DNA of 32,804 nucleotides from contig CALXXK010000004.1 in assembly GCA_944392675.1 (NCBI GenBank), forward strand, positions 1 to 32,804. Reading direction: 5' to 3'. The position numbers and the translations under genes were made by a program. Shown in pieces: positions 20,890-28,252 of this stretch (position 1 is the stretch's first letter; each line of letters begins with the position of its first letter). The stretch is from an uncultured Clostridia bacterium. GTDB lineage: Bacteria; Bacillota; Clostridia; TANB77; CAG-508. Below the pieces are notes generated by a model. It saw only the letters and a program-made list of their open reading frames with translations, was not told the DNA's origin and searched no databases.

Positions 20890-21210
20890 TTATAATTCTC
20901 TTTCATCTTTATCAAAACCTAAAAATTGATTATCTTTTCTAAACGCACCATCAACAGTACGTTCCCGATATTCTATATTTTCAAAATCATAAGAACTGCC
21001 ACTTTTGGTTTGAAAATATAACGACTTCGTATTAATATTATTAATATCACCTAAATGCGGGGCATTTGAATCCACCGTTGAAGTAGAAATCGAAAGTCCA
21101 TTTTCCATAGCAAAAGTATATCCATTATGTTCATTTTTATAAATTTCTCCAACCTCTCCAACAAATTTTTGCATATTGGGATTTGTTGTACCATTTAATT
21201 TTACTTTCAT
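20890..21210 (-). CDS. Hypothetical ICE protein
   Basis: 106 residues, MKVKLNGTTNPNMQKFVGEV... A beta-rich N-terminal half (GEVGEIYKNEHNGYTFAMENG) resembles small barrel proteins; a charged C-terminus follows. AAGGAG lies somewhat far (12 bases) from the ATG. It is an operon member between 21477 and the broken 20870 gene. No family is recognised. Confidence 0.65.
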   Translation of the reverse strand: MKVKLNGTTNPNMQKFVGEVGEIYKNEHNGYTFAMENGLSISTSTVDSNAPHLGDINNINTKSLYFQTKSGSSYDFENIEYRERTVDGAFRKDNQFLGFDKDEREL

Positions 21211-21231
21211 AAATCAGCTTCACTCCTTATA

Positions 21232-21477
21232 TCAAAACTCATAAGCCATCGATTCAATTAATTTTTTAAGCATTTCAATTTTTTCTTCTTCATTTTCAAC
21301 ATTAGTTGTAATTCCGTGTTGCATAGACACTAATTCTTTCATAGAACTATCTTTATAAACATCAGCACATAATCCTTCTGTACTTTTACCATATACACAA
21401 TACATACCATTGCTCAAATAAAAATGACCTTTTATTGCAATTATCGGTAAAGGATATTTTCCATACATTGCTCCCAT
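21232..21477 (-). CDS. Hypothetical ICE protein
   Basis: 81 residues, MGAMYGKYPLPIIAIKGHFY..., with a beta-rich first half (YLSNGMYCVYGKSTEGLCADVYKD) and a helical end (EEEKIEMLKKLIESMAYEF). GGAG lies nine bases upstream. No family is recognised; operon member. Confidence 0.65.
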   Translation of the reverse strand: MGAMYGKYPLPIIAIKGHFYLSNGMYCVYGKSTEGLCADVYKDSSMKELVSMQHGITTNVENEEEKIEMLKKLIESMAYEF

Positions 21478-21483
21478 ATTTAT

Positions 21484-21957
21484 TTACTCCATTTCGTAAT
21501 CATCGTGAGATTTTTCTATGGCAGATTTTTCTTCATATTCTTCAATTGCTTCATTAGATGACTGGTAATTATCATATTCGGCTTCAATTGAAGAAGATAT
21601 ATATTTATCCTCTGCTCTCATCCTTTCGTGCAATATTTTTTCTTGTTCAGAAAGCCATTTGTCATCAATATTCTTTCCTGCAAAAGCATTTGCTACAGGC
21701 ATAATAAGAATCCTATTTTCATCCTTATTAAAAATTGCAGAGAGAATTTGATTAGTCGGATGAGAATCAAATAATTTTCCAACAGCTTGTCTATCTTTTG
21801 CTTTGCAATAATTTTCAATATAATGTCTTAATGCTTTTGTATTTCCTATCGCCATTTGACAAACATCTGAATGATAAATATCATTCTGCTTATCATATGT
21901 AAATATCTCAGGATGAGCCTTAATAAGCGAAATACATTCCAATTCCTTTTCTCTCAT
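21484..21957 (-). CDS. Hypothetical ICE protein
   Basis: 157 residues from the ATG at 21957 (AAGGAG 8 bases upstream; a GTG at 21966 touches the site). Mixed helices: LECISLIKAHPEIFTYDKQN, then KALRHYIENYCKAKDRQAVG. The last ~45 residues are strongly acidic (EYDNYQSSNEAIEEYEEKSA) and probably disordered. It lies between a large multi-domain ICE protein and a small hypothetical gene. No family is recognised. Confidence 0.65.
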   Translation of the reverse strand: MREKELECISLIKAHPEIFTYDKQNDIYHSDVCQMAIGNTKALRHYIENYCKAKDRQAVGKLFDSHPTNQILSAIFNKDENRILIMPVANAFAGKNIDDKWLSEQEKILHERMRAEDKYISSSIEAEYDNYQSSNEAIEEYEEKSAIEKSHDDYEME

Positions 21958-21969
21958 CTCATTCACTCC

Positions 21970-23589
21970 TTACAGTTCAGGCATTTCAATTTCATCATTA
22001 TCGTTTTTAACTTTATTATTTTCATCATTTTGATTACAAAAGAAATCATTTTTTGTAAATGTAACATCTGAAAAATAGTTAAAAATCTCTTCATCTGAAA
22101 CAAGTTCGTCTATATTCACGAGTTCACCATAAGATAAATCTATATCATTTACCATACTATAATAATTTTGCTTTAATTCAGTAAGTTCATCCCTTGATAA
22201 TTCTTTCACATTCATATCACCTTTATTAAAATCATCTGGAACTTCTACTTCAGGATAACCTCTTCTTTTATACTCTTCATAAGTTGATTGTTCTAATTTT
22301 GTAGCACCATAAACTTTATCCGCATTACGATATTGCTGAATATAATCTTGTGCTTCCATATAGTTGTTTGCTTTTACTATAATTGCCTGACTAATATCAT
22401 TTTTTTCATAAGATACAGAATAATATTTCATATTATTTTCACCTTTTTCCTTTTTATTAAGAATGTTTTTATTTATATAGTCTTCAGCATATTCTTTAAA
22501 TTTATCAAAACCACCAATTGAATATCCACCTGTTTCATAATTTTCTACCATAAAGAAATCATATGATTTATCAGGTGTTACCTTATATTCTCCTGTAGTC
22601 CAGTCATAGTCAAAATATGTTTTGCCATCTGGACTTTCAAGATTACCGCTTCCATCACCATACATTTTCCAAATCCAACCTTTTGGTAAGTTTTCCGCTT
22701 GTATTCTTTTAGGAATAAACTCATTCTCATATTCAAGTTGGTTTTCAATTCTAAGTTCGTTTATCCCCATAAAAATCATCTCATCCTTTGATAAATAGAA
22801 TTGCCATTGACCGTCTTCATCAAGCAGTCCAATATCATCCATATCTTCATAAACCTGACTAATTTCTTTATCAACAATTTCTTTATAATTATCATATCGA
22901 GTAAAAGTTTCATTGTTACCTTGTTCATCATACATTTGTATAGAACTTTCAACATCTCTTAAAAAATTCTCATCGGGAGATATTTTTCTTATTGGCACGC
23001 CCTCTTCATTTTCTTCATAATATTCACCGTCGCCATAACCATAATATGATAAATAAATTTTATTATTATATTCAACCATAACATATGCAGATTGAGTACC
23101 AATAATCTTTTGTGCTATATCTTTAAAAAGTAAATAATCTAAATCATCAATGCCTTTTTCTTTGTTTTCATCAAGTCTGTCCTCGTTTAGTCCAAAACCA
23201 GTAGCAACATAATCACTATAGACGGATGCAGAGATATGTTCAAGCAAATCACCACAGTAATTACTTTCTATAAACATTAATATTTTTCTATCCCAGTCAT
23301 TACGTTCTATCACTTCACCTGCATTTTTTCTCTCTTCAAAAGATTTATACAGATAATCATTGTGATAGATGTCAAGTCTATCTATAATGCTTGCTAAGTT
23401 ATCAAATTGTTCACTCTCAATATTGCCGAGATTACCTCCCTGTTTATCTATAAGTTTAAATTCAAGTGAAGTTCCCCAGTCGCCATCCCCTACTTCTACA
23501 ACATCAATATCAAATTCTTCCAAATCAAGGATGTCTTTCACCGTATTAATAGCGGCAATAATTTCAGTATCATTAAATTTATTTGCCAT
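21970..23589 (-). CDS. Large acidic multi-domain ICE protein of unknown function
   Basis: 539 residues, rich in Asp, Glu and Tyr. Residues ~1-110 look like one alpha/beta domain (IIAAINTVKDILDLEEFDID). Around 300-385 is a beta-rich segment (GWIWKMYGDGSGNLESPDGK, then YDFFMVENYETGGYSIGGFDK). From residue 387, MKYYSVSYEKNDISQAIIVK begins a domain typical of proteins in clostridial ICEs (YodL/DUF43xx-type neighbours, from memory). An internal AAGGTG plus ATG at 22431 could give this domain separately. AGGAGG precedes the main start, next to the 16-bp dyad at 23613. Confidence 0.7.
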   Translation of the reverse strand: MANKFNDTEIIAAINTVKDILDLEEFDIDVVEVGDGDWGTSLEFKLIDKQGGNLGNIESEQFDNLASIIDRLDIYHNDYLYKSFEERKNAGEVIERNDWDRKILMFIESNYCGDLLEHISASVYSDYVATGFGLNEDRLDENKEKGIDDLDYLLFKDIAQKIIGTQSAYVMVEYNNKIYLSYYGYGDGEYYEENEEGVPIRKISPDENFLRDVESSIQMYDEQGNNETFTRYDNYKEIVDKEISQVYEDMDDIGLLDEDGQWQFYLSKDEMIFMGINELRIENQLEYENEFIPKRIQAENLPKGWIWKMYGDGSGNLESPDGKTYFDYDWTTGEYKVTPDKSYDFFMVENYETGGYSIGGFDKFKEYAEDYINKNILNKKEKGENNMKYYSVSYEKNDISQAIIVKANNYMEAQDYIQQYRNADKVYGATKLEQSTYEEYKRRGYPEVEVPDDFNKGDMNVKELSRDELTELKQNYYSMVNDIDLSYGELVNIDELVSDEEIFNYFSDVTFTKNDFFCNQNDENNKVKNDNDEIEMPEL

Positions 23590-23612
23590 AATATATCCCT
23601 CCTATACAAGAA

Positions 23613-23628
23613 TTAGTCATTTGTCTAA
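23613..23628. promoter_or_regulatory. 16-bp dyad motif, copy 3
   Basis: TTAGTCATTTGTCTAA, overlapping the last codons (LDK-stop) of the 24534 gene and lying just before the AGGAGG of the 23589 gene. Confidence 0.5.
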
Positions 23629-24534
23629 TTCTATATCATTGTTCATTTTATTATTATCTATAGAATCTGAATCGCTAATATCTGACAAAGAACAAGTAAA
23701 CAGCTCATACTCTTCGTCTGATAAACCAAGTATTTCTTTAAAGGTAACCCCCTCCCAAGAGTGGTATTCTTTAAAGAAATTATATTTCTGATTAGAAGAA
23801 AACTGAATATCTTGTGATAATAACTCTTTTAAGGTAACTCTTTTATCATCAATGACTATATTGTTTCTAACACTTATACCAATATATCGAGCTAATTCAG
23901 ATGCTTTATAAATGTTTTCATCTTTTGTTATGCTTGAATCATCAAAGTTAATATCATATCCATCCATAACAAGACTTTTAGCCATTTCATACGGATTGAT
24001 TTCAGGAAAAGAACACACATATTCAATAGCATTGAATCTTCTGATTTTATTAGGAGAAAGTTTAATAATGTCATTTTTATATAATGCAAAAATTCGATTT
24101 TTATCATACTCTTCACAGTATAGACCAATTTGAGAATACAACTCATATTTAAGTTGCTCACACTTTTGCCTGTAATTATAAAGATTATCATTAAGTATAT
24201 TTTGAGAAAGCAGTTTTTTATCCTCATCACTTAATTGATAATATAAGTCATTAATTTTATCTAAATATTCATTACAAATATCAGTCTTTCGTGCTTTTTC
24301 AAAAGCATAACAATATTTATCAAGACTTTTATCATTGCCAACAAGTTGCACTTTGCTATATAGTAATCGCATCATTTCTCTATATAAGCCAATTTTGCCT
24401 TCTGCTCTGTATACAGAAGTAAGAGCCTCCTCTTTTACAGTATGAAACGGCTCGTCATTAACAGAAACATTGAGAAATACATTATCGAGTTTATGGCTTA
24501 TAATTATACAATTAATTTTAATATTCTCTATCAT
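23617..24534 (-). CDS. Hypothetical ICE protein
   Basis: 305 residues starting MIENIKINCIIISHKLDNVF; this start is chosen because AAGGAGG lies ten bases upstream, while the longer frame to 24558 has no such site. A beta-rich first ~45 residues are followed by a mostly helical body (YREMMRLLYSKVQLVGNDKS, DKINDLYYQLSDEDKKLLSQ) and a segment ASELARYIGISVRNNIVIDD. The C-terminus is acidic and ends ELDK. It overlaps the HAD-fusion gene by 17 bases, so the two are co-translated. No family is recognised. Confidence 0.65.
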   Translation of the reverse strand: MIENIKINCIIISHKLDNVFLNVSVNDEPFHTVKEEALTSVYRAEGKIGLYREMMRLLYSKVQLVGNDKSLDKYCYAFEKARKTDICNEYLDKINDLYYQLSDEDKKLLSQNILNDNLYNYRQKCEQLKYELYSQIGLYCEEYDKNRIFALYKNDIIKLSPNKIRRFNAIEYVCSFPEINPYEMAKSLVMDGYDINFDDSSITKDENIYKASELARYIGISVRNNIVIDDKRVTLKELLSQDIQFSSNQKYNFFKEYHSWEGVTFKEILGLSDEEYELFTCSLSDISDSDSIDNNKMNNDIELDK

Positions 24535-25561
24535 CGTGTTCTTCCTCCTTAAAACCAAAATCCTTTATGAGTTCATCAGTATCAATCAACATTTCATACC
24601 ACTCAAGATAAGAAAGGCTAATTCTTGAATCCTCTTTAAGATATTCATAGCCTGAATTAAAATAAAATTCATCTTCATCTATATCTATTGCTGTTGTGTT
24701 CTCATAAAGATATAAAGTAAATTCCATATTATCCAATGTTTCACTATCTAAGTGTCCTAAGAGATAACTAAAATCTCTACAATGTGAAAGAGTAGGATAG
24801 TGTCTTGAATAATATTGATTAGTCGCATATTTAAAATCAGATGGTAAAAAAGAAATTGTCTTTTGATTTTCTATATCGTGAATAATGTAGCTTGACAAAT
24901 CATCACACGAAAAACCAAAAGAAAACGGTTGATGATGTATTTCAAATGGAACTGAAATATAATAACAATCAGAATTATATATACAAACACACACCATATC
25001 TTGTGTCTCATTCTCAAAAGCTGTGAGCAAATCAATTCCATATTCTGATTTTAATTTTTCACCTAATACCAATGCCATTAAACTTGTATTCTTAGTAGAA
25101 AAGGCGGACTTTTCATTTATTCTTAACCCCTGCCAAGTACCCTTAGTGTGATTGATTCCATTAAGATACTTTACACCAATTCCTCCCATTTCTTTCCATT
25201 CGAGAAGATTTTTTGTATAGTCATCAATAAGATAATCTTGATTAGTTATCGGAGACAAACTTCTTTCATCAAAAACTTTGGCTTTGCTTTCTCCAAATGG
25301 TACAAAAATACATTTATCTTCAGATAAATTTGGCAAGTGTTCTTGACACCATTTCTTCTTTTCCTGAAGTGCATACATACTGTCTTTTAAATAACAAGAC
25401 AGTATGTATACATCCTCACCTTGTTTTATTAATTCATTTACTTCATCAACAATTTCTTGATTTGGTTCAAGATTTCTATAATATCCTTCTTCATATAATT
25501 GTTCAAATTCTACATTATTCCACTTAGCAAGAGTTCCATCCATATCAACAAATATTCTCAT
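24518..25561 (-). CDS. HAD-type 5'-nucleotidase domain fused to an unknown C-terminal domain
   Basis: 347 residues. Residues 1-~150 form a HAD phosphatase of the NT5C (deoxyribonucleotidase) type: RIFVDMDGTLAKW (motif I, D6 and D8), VYILSCYL (motif II region, Ser), FGESKAKVF (motif III Lys) and LIDDYTKNLLEW (motif IV). Such enzymes remove the phosphate from nucleoside monophosphates. Residues ~155-347 (TSLMALVLGEKLKSEYG..., ISVPFEIHHQPFSFGFSCDD) are not recognised. The ATG follows the stop of the upstream gene directly. A role in nucleotide depletion or recipient defence is possible but is inference. Confidence 0.78.
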   Translation of the reverse strand: MRIFVDMDGTLAKWNNVEFEQLYEEGYYRNLEPNQEIVDEVNELIKQGEDVYILSCYLKDSMYALQEKKKWCQEHLPNLSEDKCIFVPFGESKAKVFDERSLSPITNQDYLIDDYTKNLLEWKEMGGIGVKYLNGINHTKGTWQGLRINEKSAFSTKNTSLMALVLGEKLKSEYGIDLLTAFENETQDMVCVCIYNSDCYYISVPFEIHHQPFSFGFSCDDLSSYIIHDIENQKTISFLPSDFKYATNQYYSRHYPTLSHCRDFSYLLGHLDSETLDNMEFTLYLYENTTAIDIDEDEFYFNSGYEYLKEDSRISLSYLEWYEMLIDTDELIKDFGFKEEEHDDREY

Positions 25562-25810
25562 TTACTTTTTCCTTTCCGAACAGATAATAGTTTCCATCTG
25601 TTCCTTCAATATAGGCTTCACCAAAAAAGTTTTAGAAAAATCTCCAATAAGAAACTTAACTGATGTTTCTATCTTTTGCTTATTAATAAAAAATGTAAAC
25701 AACATTTTTTTATCATCATAGAATGTGAGAGTTCCCTTCTCTCCTTCTAAATTTTTCATTACTTTATTTGTTGTTTGTTTTAATAAAGTATTTTTAAATT
25801 TTTTAAACAT
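25562..25810 (-). CDS. Hypothetical small ICE protein
   Basis: 82 residues, basic, MFKKFKNTLLKQTTNKVMKN..., with a beta-rich centre (GTLTFYDDKKMLFTFFINKQ). AAGGAG lies ten bases upstream and follows the fourth copy of the 16-bp dyad. Its stop abuts the ATG of the HAD fusion. No family is recognised. Confidence 0.65.
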   Translation of the reverse strand: MFKKFKNTLLKQTTNKVMKNLEGEKGTLTFYDDKKMLFTFFINKQKIETSVKFLIGDFSKTFLVKPILKEQMETIICSERKK

Positions 25811-25827
25811 ACATAAGCAACTCCTTT

Positions 25828-25843
25828 TTAGTCATTTGTCTAA
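25828..25843. promoter_or_regulatory. 16-bp dyad motif, copy 4
   Basis: TTAGTCATTTGTCTAA, overlapping the LDK-stop end of the 26122 gene and directly before the ribosome site of the 25810 gene. Confidence 0.5.
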
Positions 25844-26122
25844 ATCAATATCTTCTGGAAAATGCAAATCACGCTCATTAAATAAATTTTTAACTTTGTC
25901 TTCTTCAAATCCCATACCAATAATCTGCTCTGAAAATGCTCCTGCATCTTTCAGTTTTTCAATAGTCTCATCAATTCTCAATGTGATACAATCATTATTG
26001 ATATAATTATCAAAAATATCGTTTATTTTACTTTGTTCATTTAACTCTTTTTCCAAGCGTTCAACTTGGTCTGCATACATCTGAAATTCATTAAATAACC
26101 TTACAATGTATTTTCTGTCCAT
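25832..26122 (-). CDS. Hypothetical coiled-coil protein, first gene of long operon
   Basis: 96 residues. Residues ~8-35 form a coiled coil (FQMYADQVERLEKELNEQSK). The rest, CITLRIDETIEKLKDAGAFS...GFEEDKVKNLF, is helical and acidic, ending IDLDK. GAGG lies nine bases before the ATG. It is the first gene after promoter module A, and nine or so minus-strand genes follow. No family is recognised. Confidence 0.65.
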   Translation of the reverse strand: MDRKYIVRLFNEFQMYADQVERLEKELNEQSKINDIFDNYINNDCITLRIDETIEKLKDAGAFSEQIIGMGFEEDKVKNLFNERDLHFPEDIDLDK

Positions 26123-26148
26123 TTAGTTAAACCTCAGTTAAATAAAAA

Positions 26149-26181
26149 TAGAGAGAAAAAGATTCGTTCCTTTTCTCTCTA
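26149..26181 (-). terminator. Leader hairpin/terminator, module A
   Basis: TAGAGAGAAAAGG pairs with CTTTTTCTCTCTA, then TTTTTATTT on the minus strand. It begins six bases after the -10 of module A. It also follows the virD4 stop codon and can end that operon. Confidence 0.8.
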
Positions 26182-26187
26182 AAAACA

Positions 26188-26216
26188 ATTATATATTATG
26201 TTTACTTAAAAAGCAA
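26188..26216 (-). promoter_or_regulatory. Promoter of the 26122 operon, module A
   Basis: TTGCTT (26216-26211), 17-base spacer, TATAAT (26193-26188) on the minus strand, between the virD4 stop and the hairpin. Confidence 0.6.
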
Positions 26217-26220
26217 GTAT

Positions 26221-28248
26221 TTAATTTGCTTTTGCCGTAGAAAATTCTTCAAACTCATCAAATGTATAAAACTCACCGTTTTCCAGTTCCTCTACATCTT
26301 CAGGCGTTACATTAGCAACTTCAATTGGCTCAATTACAGGTTCAACTACAATATCATTATCATCAAGTATATCTACAAGCAAATTATGTATTTTTTGATT
26401 TGAAGATAATACCTTTGTATCATTTGGATTATGAACGTATTTCCATTTTATAGTTTCCTTTTCACGCCAAGGCTCAAATATATATTGATAATTAGGATGC
26501 TTTGTAAGGTCATACAATTTTGAATAAAAAGCCCCAATATTTGCAATCCACATAATACAATAACCTTTTTCAAGTTTTGCAAGTTCATCAATAGTGGCAA
26601 GTTCACGCCCAACCACATCCCAGTTTGTACTTGAACTTCCCTGTTTACTAAATGTACGTCCACTTGATTTTTTATACCAAGTCTTTTTGCCAAGTAGTTG
26701 CGAGAAGTATTCATTTGTTTCTTTTGAGTTTGAACCTATAAGAATAATCGTATCACAGCAGTCAAGAATGTTTTCCCAAGTGTCCTTATAAAATTCTTTA
26801 AGCTGAGATAGTGATTGCAAACATATTACTATTCCAACATTCAGTCCTCTGACATAAGCGAGCATCTCTTGAAACATAGGAATTTGACCTTGCTGTCTAA
26901 ATTCATCCATATACATATCAAGTTGCGTAGCAAGAGAGCCACCGCAACGCAAAGCGTTTTCATCAATTTGCTGGAATAACTGAGTATACATCAGTGTTCC
27001 GATGAAGTTAAATGTATTATTAGATGGCTTTGTAATAATGAAATAACAAACTTTACCATTTCCACTATTTGTGTTATGTTTTTCATTAATCTTTCTAAGT
27101 TCATCTTTATCAATCGGAAGACCTATTCTGTCAAGTTCCATATTATCATCATTTGTAATATCAGCCAGTGCTTTGATATTAAAACAACTAAGCCTTGCTG
27201 TGGCAGTCATTATAATAGTTGACATCATTTTAGGAGAAGATGCAGAAACTTTAAAATGTTTATATTGTTTTACAGCAATATGGTCTTCTCCATATTCGTG
27301 AGCAAACTCTTCAAACAAACTATCAAGACTGGATTCCCCTTTATCATTTGGTTCAGCAAGTCTCATTAATTCCAGAATTGTTGTAAAGTTCTTCTTATAC
27401 GGATTGTCTTTATATTCTTCCATCATATAGTAAACAAGACATTCCAAAAACAGAAGTTCCGCCTTTTCCCAGAACGGGTCTCCTGTTTGCGTATCAATTT
27501 GGTCTGATTTAGTATTTTTCATAATACAGTCAATCAAAGTCATTACATCATCTTCTTTGATTTTTTTAACTGTCTTTACTTCACCCGTCCGTTCATCAAT
27601 TACATCTTCATAAACATTTCTGATATAATTAAAAGGATTATAATGATTTGAAGAAGACATATCATCCAAATTCAATACTTTTATATCATATCCCATTCTC
27701 ACAAGGTTACCTCCACAGTCTCTAAGGAGTTCGCCTTTGGGGTCAGTACAAACAACTGTTCCAGTTGCGTTTAGAAGGTTAGGTTTGAAAAAATAACGGC
27801 TCTTACCTGTGCCGGGGCGACCTATAATACAAATGTGCCGATTCATACCACTTTTACGCATATTTTTTGCAACTTGCTCTGTTTCTGTAAGAATAATATT
27901 ATCTTCAATATTTTTTGCTCTTCTCTTTTCAAGAGCGGAACTTTCCTGCCATTCAGCAGAACCATATGTATTTTCTTGCAAATTCTTCTTGTTTTGCAAT
28001 CTCAAGCATTCATAAGTTGCCCATCCAAAAAGAGCAACAAAAGCTGAAATGCCTAAGTTCCGTGGTGTAATAGACAACGGCTCCCAGAATTTTAAAATAT
28101 TATCAGATATATCATTAAGAATATCCAGATTTATTGTTCCTCCGTTATTATCTACACCTGTCATTATCTTCATCATAACATAGAAGACAAGAACAATAAT
28201 TATGAGAGGAATAATAAAAGAATGTTTTTTCTCTCTTTTAACAATCAT
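26221..28248 (-). CDS. VirD4/TraG-type coupling protein (CD1115-like family)
   Basis: 675 residues from ATG at 28248 with AAGGAG at good spacing (a longer frame to 28269 lacks one). Two membrane segments (~10-30 and ~66-82) anchor it. The Walker A motif is IIGRPGTGKSRYFFKPN (about 141-157), followed by VVCTDPKGELL. Walker B is in LDMYMDEFRQQGQIP. IILIGSNSKETNEYFSQLLG is typical of the clostridial ICE VirD4 group. It is the ATPase that hands the relaxase-DNA complex to the mating channel. It follows the PcfB-like gene by four bases, the normal order in these elements. Confidence 0.95.
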   Translation of the reverse strand: MIVKREKKHSFIIPLIIIVLVFYVMMKIMTGVDNNGGTINLDILNDISDNILKFWEPLSITPRNLGISAFVALFGWATYECLRLQNKKNLQENTYGSAEWQESSALEKRRAKNIEDNIILTETEQVAKNMRKSGMNRHICIIGRPGTGKSRYFFKPNLLNATGTVVCTDPKGELLRDCGGNLVRMGYDIKVLNLDDMSSSNHYNPFNYIRNVYEDVIDERTGEVKTVKKIKEDDVMTLIDCIMKNTKSDQIDTQTGDPFWEKAELLFLECLVYYMMEEYKDNPYKKNFTTILELMRLAEPNDKGESSLDSLFEEFAHEYGEDHIAVKQYKHFKVSASSPKMMSTIIMTATARLSCFNIKALADITNDDNMELDRIGLPIDKDELRKINEKHNTNSGNGKVCYFIITKPSNNTFNFIGTLMYTQLFQQIDENALRCGGSLATQLDMYMDEFRQQGQIPMFQEMLAYVRGLNVGIVICLQSLSQLKEFYKDTWENILDCCDTIILIGSNSKETNEYFSQLLGKKTWYKKSSGRTFSKQGSSSTNWDVVGRELATIDELAKLEKGYCIMWIANIGAFYSKLYDLTKHPNYQYIFEPWREKETIKWKYVHNPNDTKVLSSNQKIHNLLVDILDDNDIVVEPVIEPIEVANVTPEDVEELENGEFYTFDEFEEFSTAKAN

Positions 28249-28252
28249 AATA

